Assembly: GCF_900215245.1 (NCBI RefSeq)
Contig: NZ_LT907842.1
Coordinates: forward strand, 3,968,001-4,032,000
DNA from: Pseudomonas fluorescens
Lineage (GTDB): Bacteria; Pseudomonadota; Gammaproteobacteria; Pseudomonadales; Pseudomonadaceae
Length of the DNA: 64,000 bases
Reading direction: 5' to 3'
Of this stretch, positions 1-6,687 are shown piece after piece; the stretch's first letter is position 1, and the number at the start of each line of letters is the position of its first letter. A program made the translations under genes and the position numbers. The notes under the pieces are model-generated. The model ran no database searches and was not told where the DNA came from. It saw only the letters and a program-made list of their open reading frames with translations.

Positions 1-185
1 ACGTCATCAACTGGTGGAGCGCTCGGAAATCCTACGGTGAGCCTTTCGTCAGTTTCGATATTGAGCGCATTAAAGAGGCCCTTAAAGGACCCCGTTACAC
101 GCTGCCTCGCGGGCTGAATCGTGAAGAGCTTCGGGCTTACCTGATCGCACATGCGGAAAGCATCGAAGAGGAGCGTCGTCCATGA
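1..185 (+). CDS. Phage protein, C-terminal part only
   Basis: The frame starting at position 3 is open from the window edge to a TGA at 183-185 and gives about 60 residues ending in a charged helix (EELRAYLIAHAESIEEERRP). The start is outside the window. It begins with an aromatic-rich INWW segment. I do not recognise the family. Its stop overlaps the next start in an ATGA arrangement, as seen along the whole early operon, which supports it being coding. Confidence 0.6.
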   Translation, partial: VINWWSARKSYGEPFVSFDIERIKEALKGPRYTLPRGLNREELRAYLIAHAESIEEERRP

Positions 186-382
186 ACTGGAAAGCCATCA
201 GCAAGAACTGCATGTCCTCTGGCGAGGGTTACCTACTCAGCCGGTACGCGCTGGAGTCTGGATTCGCGTACGTCTGCCGGTGCCCGAAGGGGAGGATCAT
301 CCACTCCTGCAAGGACCAGGACAAAGCCAAGGCAGCGTGTGTTGAACATCTGAACAACCAGAAGGTGGGGAAAGCAGCATGA
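182..382 (+). CDS. Small hypothetical phage protein (66 aa)
   Basis: Starts at ATG 182 within the stop of the previous gene and overlaps the start of the next gene at 379. It has three cysteines spread over the chain (a CRC pair near residue 33 and one near 43) and a basic, charged C-terminus. It could be a small metal- or nucleic-acid-binding protein, but no family is recognised. Position in a tightly overlapping early operon is the main support for it being a gene. Confidence 0.6.
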   Translation: MNWKAISKNCMSSGEGYLLSRYALESGFAYVCRCPKGRIIHSCKDQDKAKAACVEHLNNQKVGKAA

Positions 383-723
383 GCGAAGTTAAAGCAGGCG
401 TAACGCTGCGCAGCGAGCGCGCAAACCGTATCTACGTTGCTGGCCCCATGACTGGAATCGAGGACTTCAACTTCCCGGCGTTCAATGCTGCCGCCGACCG
501 CCTTCGCTGGGCAGGCTGGATTGTTGAGAACCCAGCAGAGCACGGAATCATTGAAGGGGCTGAATGGGCCGACTACCTAGCGTATGACCTGACCAAGATC
601 GGTACGTGCGGGGCCATCTACCTCCTGCCGGGATGGGAAAACTCGAAGGGTGCACAGCTGGAAGTGCTCGTCGCCGAGCGCCTTAGCATGCAGATCATCC
701 ACGCATCGGAGTTGGCAGCATGA
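379..723 (+). CDS. DUF4406 family protein, nucleoside deoxyribosyltransferase-like
   Basis: A 114 aa protein with IYVAGPMTGIEDFNFPAF near residues 18-35. This is the signature of DUF4406 proteins, which share a fold with nucleoside 2-deoxyribosyltransferases. The AGPMTG motif forms the nucleotide-binding N-terminus, and LLPGWENSKGAQLE near residues 82-95 matches the conserved second motif, whose Glu is catalytic in related enzymes. A role in phage nucleotide salvage or modification is inferred from the fold and from the adjacent dATP/dGTP diphosphohydrolase-like gene. The substrate is unknown. It overlaps both neighbours by 4 bases. Confidence 0.75.
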   Translation: MSEVKAGVTLRSERANRIYVAGPMTGIEDFNFPAFNAAADRLRWAGWIVENPAEHGIIEGAEWADYLAYDLTKIGTCGAIYLLPGWENSKGAQLEVLVAERLSMQIIHASELAA

Positions 724-1157
724 GCGAATTGAAGCCTTCCAACCCTAAAGACCTGATTGGCAGCGGAAAATTGCCATTGCACCTCTGGCCGGTTACTGCC
801 ACGGCGCTTGGCAGCCTGGGCTTACTCGACGGGATGCTCAAATATGGCCGATCCAACTTCCGGGCCGTCGGTATCCGCGCCTCGATCTACTACGACGCCG
901 CCAGCCGCCACCTCAATGCATGGTTCGAAGGGGAGGCAGTCGATCCTGATAGCGGGCTTCCTCACCTGGCCCACGCGCTCGCATGCCTGGCCATCATTGT
1001 CGACGCAGAGGCAGCCGGGAAGCTCAACGACGACCGCATGCACCCTGGCGGCTACCGAGGCCTGATCAATTCGCTTACGCCTCACGTGGCGCGCCTCAAG
1101 GCCCTGCACGAAGACAAGAACCCAACGCATTACACCATCGCCGGAGACGCCCAATGA
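720..1157 (+). CDS. dATP/dGTP diphosphohydrolase-like (DUF5664) protein
   Basis: A 145 aa protein beginning with NPKDLIGSGKLPLHLWP, then KYGRSNFRAVG and HLNAWFEGEAVDPDSGLPHLAHALACL. This is the layout of the phage dATP/dGTP diphosphohydrolase N-terminal family, MazG-like all-alpha pyrophosphatases. The acidic residues before and within the HLAHALACLAIIVDAE helix are probable metal ligands. The family hydrolyses purine deoxynucleoside triphosphates to monophosphates. In some phages a member (MazZ) feeds diaminopurine genome synthesis, but no purZ partner is visible here. A general role in balancing dNTP pools is the safer inference. Confidence 0.75.
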   Translation: MSELKPSNPKDLIGSGKLPLHLWPVTATALGSLGLLDGMLKYGRSNFRAVGIRASIYYDAASRHLNAWFEGEAVDPDSGLPHLAHALACLAIIVDAEAAGKLNDDRMHPGGYRGLINSLTPHVARLKALHEDKNPTHYTIAGDAQ

Positions 1158-2296
1158 CCGCAGCCAAAGCAACAGACGAGCAGATCATTGAAGCGCTCAA
1201 GACAATGACCGTTGCCCAAGCGGCGGCGCACTTCGGCATGCACGAGCGCAGCCTTTGGGCGCGCAAAGCTGCAATGGTTCGTAAAGGCTGGAGCCCTGAC
1301 CACGACATGGTGCACATAGTCCCGGATGGATTCCGCCTCAAGGGAACGTCCAGCCTGTACAAGGAGGGCGTCAAGGAGCCTGTACTTCAATGGGTGAAGA
1401 CGGCAGTTGACCACGAGCGCCAGCACGAGATGATGGTTGCGGCCTGTGAGGCGATGTCCCAGGACCTGCCACAGATTGATCCAGTCAGAGGGCCTATTTC
1501 GACCCTCGCGCACTTGATGGCTGTTTACCCAATTGGTGACGCCCACATCGGAATGCGAGCGTGGGGGGCCGAAACACAGGGTGACAGTTGGGACATGACC
1601 GAGGCCGTCCGGGTGCAGTGCGGCGCCATGGCAGCACTGGTAAACCTGGCTCCGGCAGCAGAACAGGCAGTAATCATCAACTTGGGCGACTGGTTCCACG
1701 CAGATAACATGGATGGCACTACCTCAAGATCCGGCCACATCATGGATCTGGACGGCCGCTACGCCAAGATGATCAGTGTGGGCATGAAGGTGATGCGCCA
1801 GTGCATCGCATCGGCTCTCCAGAAGCACGCCAGCGTCCGCGTGATCAACGTGGTGGGTAACCATGACGACACGGGCGCCCTCTGGATGTCAGTAGCCCTG
1901 CGCCACACCTACGAGAACGAGCCGCGCGTAATCATCGACCGCGCGCCGTCGGCCTTCCACTACATCGAGCACGGCAAGGTGCTGATCGGCACCCACCACG
2001 GCCACACCTGCAAGTCTGAACGCCTTCCGGGTGTCATGGCTGCCGACCAGTCCGAAGCCTGGGGCCGTACCAAGTTCCGCTATTGGTACTTGGGTCACGT
2101 CCACCATCAGAGCGTCAAGGAGTACGCCGGGGTTACGGTCGAGTCGTTCAACACACTGACCGCCAAAGACGCCTATGCCGCCTTCGGTGGCTACCGCGCC
2201 CAGCAGAACATGAAGTGCATCGTCATGCACTCCGAGTTTGGCGAAGTATCCCGTCACACCGTAAGCCCAGATATGTTGAAAGAGGTGGCAGCATGA
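1154..2296 (+). CDS. HTH plus calcineurin-like metallophosphoesterase
   Basis: A 380 aa protein starting at ATG 1154 inside the previous stop; the frame is open further upstream, but this start fits the 4-base overlap used along the operon. The first 55 residues look like a helix-turn-helix (TVAQAAAHFGMHERSLWARKA). The rest carries the metallophosphoesterase motifs in order: GDAHIG near 127, GDWFHAD near 177, GNHDD near 234, HHGH near 280 and GHVHH near 314. It should bind two metals and cleave phosphodiesters. DNA as substrate is suggested by the HTH. Such fused proteins occur in other phage early regions, but the role is not established. Confidence 0.8.
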   Translation: MTAAKATDEQIIEALKTMTVAQAAAHFGMHERSLWARKAAMVRKGWSPDHDMVHIVPDGFRLKGTSSLYKEGVKEPVLQWVKTAVDHERQHEMMVAACEAMSQDLPQIDPVRGPISTLAHLMAVYPIGDAHIGMRAWGAETQGDSWDMTEAVRVQCGAMAALVNLAPAAEQAVIINLGDWFHADNMDGTTSRSGHIMDLDGRYAKMISVGMKVMRQCIASALQKHASVRVINVVGNHDDTGALWMSVALRHTYENEPRVIIDRAPSAFHYIEHGKVLIGTHHGHTCKSERLPGVMAADQSEAWGRTKFRYWYLGHVHHQSVKEYAGVTVESFNTLTAKDAYAAFGGYRAQQNMKCIVMHSEFGEVSRHTVSPDMLKEVAA

Positions 2297-2838
2297 GCTA
2301 TCGCAACGTGGTATCCGCTGTTGTCCGCGCCCTGGCTGCCGAGACCATCAACTCGGCCGGCGGTTGCGATTTCGAGCCGAAGGTCCAGTGCGCCAAGCAG
2401 AAGGGAGAGATTGTCGGGAAAGAAGCCGCTTTTCTCACGGACTGCTGGGTTTTTGGTCGTCTTCACAAGGGGCTGGAAGCCTCGCAGTGGCGCGCCCTGG
2501 TAGCGAAGTTCTCCACGCACACTGACCGTAAGTATGCGGCCATTTCCGAGCTGACGCGAGCCATACAGTCGCCAGCTCCAGAGCGTTTCCGTCACTGCGC
2601 CGTGGTTACCTGGGCACTGCCGAAGCTGCCAGGGGTGGAAGGTAAGCGATCGACGAATGTCTTGCCGGCAGGCTGGTACGAAATGGACAACTGGTCTGAA
2701 GAGCCACACCCAATCAAGACCCAAGAGCGGTGGCGTCGGGACATCCGCAAGAGCTTGGAGTCGGCAGTTGATAATGCTTTGCAGGCGGCGCAAGAGATTC
2801 TTGATCATGAAGGGCTAATTGGTACAGAAGCCGCTTGA
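2293..2838 (+). CDS. Hypothetical phage protein, last gene before the terminator
   Basis: A 181 aa protein starting at ATG 2293 in an ATGA overlap with the phosphoesterase. It is basic and tryptophan-rich, with two cysteines in the first 45 residues and a C-terminal helix of about 30 residues. No family is recognised. It is the last gene of the early operon, directly upstream of terminators and the holins. Many lambdoid phages place a late antiterminator (Q-like) here, so such a role is possible. Nothing in the sequence itself proves it. Confidence 0.65.
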   Translation: MSYRNVVSAVVRALAAETINSAGGCDFEPKVQCAKQKGEIVGKEAAFLTDCWVFGRLHKGLEASQWRALVAKFSTHTDRKYAAISELTRAIQSPAPERFRHCAVVTWALPKLPGVEGKRSTNVLPAGWYEMDNWSEEPHPIKTQERWRRDIRKSLESAVDNALQAAQEILDHEGLIGTEAA

Positions 2839-2907
2839 CATGGACTGAACCATTGAGCCATTATCCACCCATCCTGTCGTACTTGCGTATGTAGGTGATG
2901 CAGGAAG

Positions 2908-2936
2908 AAAGCCCGGCCACTGTGTCGGGCTTTTTG
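2908..2936 (+). terminator. Rho-independent terminator ending the early operon
   Basis: An 8-bp stem AAAGCCCG/CGGGCTTT (2908-2915 with 2926-2933) closes a 10-base loop and runs into T5. It lies 70 bases after the last early gene. Confidence 0.85.
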
Positions 2937-2942
2937 CTTTAT

Positions 2943-3051
2943 GCAGATGATGGAAGGTGAGCGACACGGGTTAATCCGTTGAGAGGTAAACCGCACTGGT
3001 ACTGTTTGCACAGTATTGGTTAATCCCAGGTTCGAGTCCTGGCCATCTGCA
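2943..3051 (+). tRNA. tRNA-like element, possibly Leu-type with oversized variable arm
   Basis: GCAGATG (2943-2949) pairs fully with CATCTGC (3044-3050). A perfect T arm sits at 3026-3042, with stems CCAGG and CCTGG around TTCGAGT. The start resembles class II tRNAs: TGGAAGGT, then ACGG-GTTAAT-CCGT as a short anticodon arm with possible anticodon TAA. It departs from a normal tRNA: about 109 nt long, a 10-bp hairpin (with wobbles) at 2996-3021 in the variable region, a 6-base anticodon loop, one unpaired base between T arm and acceptor, and ACCC rather than CCA after the acceptor. It sits between two terminators. It may be a decayed tRNA or a tRNA-derived RNA. Confidence 0.42.
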
Positions 3052-3058
3052 CCCATTC

Positions 3059-3086
3059 AAAGCCTCGCCACTGTGCGGGGCTTTTT
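3059..3086 (+). terminator. Rho-independent terminator after the tRNA-like element
   Basis: AAAGCCTCGC (3059-3068) pairs with GCGGGGCTTT (3075-3084) around CACTGT and ends in T5. The loop text CCACTGTG is shared with the upstream terminator at 2908, so the two look like copies. The remaining 135 bases before the holin gene show no convincing gene. Confidence 0.85.
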
Positions 3087-3221
3087 CGTTTTCAGCTCCA
3101 CCACACCCGTTGCCCTGAGCCGGGAGTGCTGCTTGGGGCTGACCTGCTCCGCTGTTCCCCAGCGTTTGGCGCCTCACACGGCGTCTTTTTTATTCACTCA
3201 TGCAACTGAGAGGTCGAGCGC

Positions 3222-3548
3222 ATGGAATTAATTCATCGCCTGATCGATTGGCTCAGTTGGGCGTTCGCCGGGCTCCTGGGTGCCGTCGCCGCAAGTTGGT
3301 GGCACCGTGAGGATCTGGTTGACCGGAAAGCATGGTTCATCTTTATTTTCTCGGGTGCAGTGTGCGCCCATTACCTGACTGGCTTGGTTAGCGCCTACTT
3401 CGGCGTGGTCGAGCCTCGCAGCGTTGCTGGCGTCGGATTCCTTCTTGGTACGTTTGGTGGCTCGCTCATCGCCGCTGTCACCAGAGCGATTAAGGCTGCC
3501 GACCTATGGGCGTTCATTCGCCAGCGGTTCGGCGGAGGCAATCCATGA
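3222..3548 (+). CDS. Phage holin-like membrane protein
   Basis: A 108 aa protein with three likely membrane segments: near residues 8-26, 37-58 and 67-88. It starts at ATG 3222 with a GAGAGG-type ribosome site upstream and ends in a short basic tail. Length, topology and position at the head of the late region fit the family of Pseudomonas phage holins, which open the inner membrane to release endolysin. The endolysin and spanins are 26 kb downstream, so the lysis genes are split. It overlaps the next membrane-protein gene by 4 bases. Confidence 0.75.
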   Translation: MELIHRLIDWLSWAFAGLLGAVAASWWHREDLVDRKAWFIFIFSGAVCAHYLTGLVSAYFGVVEPRSVAGVGFLLGTFGGSLIAAVTRAIKAADLWAFIRQRFGGGNP

Positions 3549-3880
3549 GCATCCAAGACCTGAGTACCACATTCATCGCCGTTATCGCGCTGCATGCACT
3601 CTGGTGTGTGCTTACAAGCAAGGTGAGAGACGGAATTGTCGGAAAGATCATTTACTTCACGATCGCCATATCGGGGTTCGCCATTGTCACTCGCACCGAG
3701 ACGTACTTCATCTCGCCAACGGTTGCCGGCGTCACATTCCACGGAGCGCTCGCATTGGCTGGATTAAGGCATTGGTTCGTAGCCAACCACTGGCCGCGCG
3801 TCAAGGGCTGGCTGTGCCGGTACCTGCACTGTGAGCAGTGCCTCAATAACCTTGAGCAGCCGAAGGAAGAGAAATCATGA
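3545..3880 (+). CDS. Second holin-like or antiholin-like membrane protein
   Basis: A 111 aa protein starting at ATG 3545 within the stop of the first holin gene. Three hydrophobic segments are visible (about residues 7-23, 33-48 and 57-76), followed by a basic, cysteine-containing tail with a CxxC near residue 97. Pairs of small membrane proteins at this place in phages are often a holin and a partner or antiholin. That is inference, as no family motif decides it. It overlaps the next gene by 4 bases. Confidence 0.65.
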   Translation: MSIQDLSTTFIAVIALHALWCVLTSKVRDGIVGKIIYFTIAISGFAIVTRTETYFISPTVAGVTFHGALALAGLRHWFVANHWPRVKGWLCRYLHCEQCLNNLEQPKEEKS

Positions 3881-4143
3881 CTTCAGAACAGTTCGCATAC
3901 TGGCTTCAGGGCTTCGTTGAGCTGAATCCGACATTGGAGCGGCCAACGCCTGAGCAGTGGAAGTCGATCGCCGAGCATCTGAAGACGGTGTTTGTGAAGA
4001 TCACCCCTCCAGTTCATGTTGTGGGGCCCGCTATTGCTGGGCCAGCAAGGCAGCCTAGCTATGAGGAGTCCCTGAGGCAGCTCATGCGCAAGGACGGCAC
4101 ATCTCCGATCTGGCCGCATAACCCTATTTTGGTCACCTGTTAA
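3877..4143 (+). CDS. Small phage protein, common beside holins
   Basis: An 88 aa protein starting MTSEQFAYWLQGFVEL, followed by PTPEQWKSIAEHLKTVF. This N-terminal pattern (xYWLQGF then EQWxxIxxHL) recurs in small proteins of many phage late regions. The function is unknown. The C-terminal half is proline-rich and probably unstructured. It is translationally coupled to the membrane-protein gene upstream by a 4-base overlap. Confidence 0.65.
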   Translation: MTSEQFAYWLQGFVELNPTLERPTPEQWKSIAEHLKTVFVKITPPVHVVGPAIAGPARQPSYEESLRQLMRKDGTSPIWPHNPILVTC

Positions 4144-4203
4144 ACCAAAGGGCGCCAGGCTCATTGCCAGCGCCACTCTATTCGTAAACCCACGGTGACT
4201 GAT

Positions 4204-4368
4204 ATGGCCAAGCTCACATTGAAGGCCTATCACCCCTGGTGGTTCCGGCTCTACGTGGTAGCAGTCAACTCATTTGCTTACCTGGCAGGCCTTGAGGTCG
4301 ACACCGACAAGCTTGAGGCCCAGGCGCGCAAGGCTGTTCGTTACCGAGAGGTAGACAGCCCCGAATAG
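4204..4368 (+). CDS. Small hydrophobic-core phage protein (54 aa)
   Basis: ATG 4204 opens 54 codons to TAG at 4366-4368: a basic N-terminus (MAKLTLKAYHPWW), a hydrophobic stretch near residues 15-29 (RLYVVAVNSFAYLAGL) and a charged C-terminal helix. It is a possible single-pass membrane protein or small virion component. Similar short proteins lie just before portal genes in related prophages as far as I recall. The function is unknown. Confidence 0.5.
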   Translation: MAKLTLKAYHPWWFRLYVVAVNSFAYLAGLEVDTDKLEAQARKAVRYREVDSPE

Positions 4369-4420
4369 TCCACGCCACGTTTTCACAACCGCCGTTTCGT
4401 GGCGCGAGATAGATCAATTT

Positions 4421-5827
4421 ATGACCACATCAAAACCACGAATCAAGATTCAGGCCGGCAAGGTCGTGTCAACTGATAGTTTGTCTAATATGGTTGCCAA
4501 CATAGGAACCAACCGAGACAAGCGCACGCACAACGTATTTGGCTTTGAGTTCGTCAATCAGATTGAGCTCGAAGCCGCGTATCAGTCGAACTGGATTGCC
4601 CGCCGGATCGTGGACAAGCCGAACGAGGATGCCCTGCGTGAGTGGCGCACGTTCAATGGAAAGCAGGCCAAGGACATCCAGAACGAAGAGCGCCGCTTGG
4701 GTGTGCAGCAGGCCTACCTTGATACGTGCTGCTGGGCTGACCTGTACGGTGGTGCCGCGCTGCTGATGGTGACAGGGCAAGACCTGAGTTCACCTCTAGA
4801 CCTGGACAAGATCAAGAAAGGCGGACTGAAGAACCTTGTCGTCCTCGACCGCTGGGATATCCAGCCAACAGAATTCAACCTGACCGACCCGCTCAAGCCA
4901 AACTGGATGCTCCCCGAGTACTACATGATGGTTAACGGCGAGCAGCGCATTCACTACAGCCACATCATCCGCCGCACAGGGGCTCGCCTGCCGCGCCGCA
5001 TGCGCATGTTCGAGCAAGGCTGGGGTGACAGCCGCCTACGTCGCTGCATGTCTGACCTACGCGATGTGGTGGCCACCAAGGGCGGGATTGCCTCGCTGGT
5101 GCTTGAGGCCAACGTCGATACGGTGAGCGTTAAGGGTCTGCAAGGCGCTCTCGCCAGCGCTCAGAGTGACAAGATCACTGAGCGTTACCGCCTTTTCGGG
5201 ATGATGAAGTCGCTTGTTAACCTCGGGCTGCTTGATCAGGACAACGAAAAGTACGAGCGCAACAGTATCTCGTTCTCCGGCCTGAGCCAGATCATGGAGC
5301 AGTTCATGGTGTGGACGGCTGGTGCTGCTGAGATGCCCGTTACTGAGTTGTGGGGCCAATCAGCCTCTGGCTTGAGTGCTACAGGTGAAGGTGACCGCAA
5401 GACCTACGAAGGCACCATCAAGGGTAAGCAAGACGGCCAGATGCGTCTCGACCTTGAGGCGCTTGACCAGGTGCTGATTCGCTCCGCACTTGGCGACTAC
5501 CCAGCAGATCTTGAATTTGAATGGAAGCCTCTTTCCCTGCCTACGGGGACTGAACAGGCCCAGGAAGATCTTGCTGATGCGCAGGCCGACGCGCTGAGCA
5601 TTGAGGCTGGCGTAATTCGCCCTAGCCATGCAATGCGCCGCGTACAGTCGAAGGGAACGTACGCCATCACCGACGAACAGATCGCCGCCCAGGAACAGAT
5701 CGAGAAGGATCAAGACAATGGAATCGGCGACGACGGCGAAGGTCTCCCCGGCTTCTCCCTTGGAGAAACTGACGGCGACAAACCTGGCGATGCTGGAGCA
5801 GCGGAAAAAGAAACCCCGCGGCCCTAA
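4421..5827 (+). CDS. Portal protein, DUF1073 family
   Basis: A 468 aa protein with the typical portal N-terminus: FVNQIELEAAYQSNWIARRI near residues 43-62, then a WRTF segment and LYGGAALLMV near 108-117. This is the DUF1073 portal family, which forms the dodecameric ring through which DNA is packaged and to which the neck attaches. The C-terminus after residue 430 is acidic and low-complexity. Some family members carry an extra Acb1-like (anti-CBASS) nuclease domain at the C-terminus. No HxT/HxS pair is visible here and the length leaves no room for one. It overlaps the next gene by 110 bases. Confidence 0.88.
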   Translation: MTTSKPRIKIQAGKVVSTDSLSNMVANIGTNRDKRTHNVFGFEFVNQIELEAAYQSNWIARRIVDKPNEDALREWRTFNGKQAKDIQNEERRLGVQQAYLDTCCWADLYGGAALLMVTGQDLSSPLDLDKIKKGGLKNLVVLDRWDIQPTEFNLTDPLKPNWMLPEYYMMVNGEQRIHYSHIIRRTGARLPRRMRMFEQGWGDSRLRRCMSDLRDVVATKGGIASLVLEANVDTVSVKGLQGALASAQSDKITERYRLFGMMKSLVNLGLLDQDNEKYERNSISFSGLSQIMEQFMVWTAGAAEMPVTELWGQSASGLSATGEGDRKTYEGTIKGKQDGQMRLDLEALDQVLIRSALGDYPADLEFEWKPLSLPTGTEQAQEDLADAQADALSIEAGVIRPSHAMRRVQSKGTYAITDEQIAAQEQIEKDQDNGIGDDGEGLPGFSLGETDGDKPGDAGAAEKETPRP

Positions 5828-6683
5828 GCCTGTTCTGCCAAGCCAAGAGGCTGAGCGCTACTACAGCGGCCAGCTTCGAGGCATGGTTAGGCTGATGGCT
5901 GGGGAGCTGGTCAAGGCGCTGGAGCCTGAGCTGAAACGCTTGAAGCGTGACTACATCGCTGATGCCAAGCCGACCATGGACGGCTGGACTGACGACATCC
6001 TCGCAGCAATACGCGGTGTATCGCGCCGGTTCAGCTCATCCCTGTTCGAATCCCAGATCAAGCGCGTGGCTGCCAGCACTGTAAGCCGCGCCGAGGCAGA
6101 TAACGCTGAGGACTTCCGCAAGTCGGTCAATCAGGCGGTCGGTGTCGACTTCCAGTTGATCACCCGACCCAAGGGCATGCAGGACTACCTGGAAGCCTCC
6201 ACCGCTGAAAACGTGAACCTGATCAAGTCGATCCCCGACGAATACTTCAAAAACGTCGAGACGATCGTTCTGGGCGGTATGAAGGATGGTCTCGCGCCTA
6301 CCGCCATAGCCAAGCAGATACAGGAACAGACCGGTGTCAGCGCTAGGCGGGCCAAGCTCATCGCGCGGGACCAGGTGTCTCAGATCAATAGCGACCTAAC
6401 TCGCCAACGCCAGGCAGCGGCCGGTATCGAGTTCTACAAGGCGGTGGATGCAGGCGATCAGCGCGTATCTGGTGCACCAGGCGGGAAATACCCCGACGCC
6501 AAGATCAGTTGCTACGGAATCGCCCGCCAGGACATTGGTTACGGACCAGGAATTTACAAGGTGTCGGATGGTGCTCCGTGGGGTGGCAAGACCGGCCTGC
6601 ATCCCGGCAAGCACCACGTTCTCTGCCGATGCGTAGGCCTGGCCATGATCCCGGGCGTGAACTACTTCCCCAAAGACGGGTAA
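5718..6683 (+). CDS. Mu gpF-like head morphogenesis protein
   Basis: A 321 aa protein; ATG 5718 is chosen because GAGAAGGA lies just upstream. It overlaps the portal gene by 110 bases in another frame. The C-terminal half has TGVSARRAKLIARDQVSQINSD (in pieces) near residues 212-233 and ends with HPGKHHVLCRCVG near 295-307. These match the helical and cysteine-containing motifs of the Mu F-like minor head family. Members are minor capsid proteins near the portal, sometimes ejected with DNA. The first 40 residues are basic and disordered. A later start at Met 5790 is possible. Confidence 0.83.
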   Translation: MESATTAKVSPASPLEKLTATNLAMLEQRKKKPRGPKPVLPSQEAERYYSGQLRGMVRLMAGELVKALEPELKRLKRDYIADAKPTMDGWTDDILAAIRGVSRRFSSSLFESQIKRVAASTVSRAEADNAEDFRKSVNQAVGVDFQLITRPKGMQDYLEASTAENVNLIKSIPDEYFKNVETIVLGGMKDGLAPTAIAKQIQEQTGVSARRAKLIARDQVSQINSDLTRQRQAAAGIEFYKAVDAGDQRVSGAPGGKYPDAKISCYGIARQDIGYGPGIYKVSDGAPWGGKTGLHPGKHHVLCRCVGLAMIPGVNYFPKDG

Positions 6684-6687
6684 CCCA

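Noticed and set aside
720..1157. Diaminopurine (Z-genome) system
   Set aside because: A MazZ-family protein alone is not enough. No purZ or datZ gene is visible; the missing early region could change this.
5628..5717. Longer start for the Mu F-like protein
   Set aside because: The extra 30 residues are an Arg/Ser-rich shadow of the portal frame, while ATG 5718 has a ribosome site.
4421..5827. Anti-CBASS (Acb1) function for the DUF1073 portal protein
   Set aside because: Family members are sometimes labelled so because some carry an extra nuclease domain. Here the chain ends in an acidic tail with no HxT/HxS pair and is of plain portal length.
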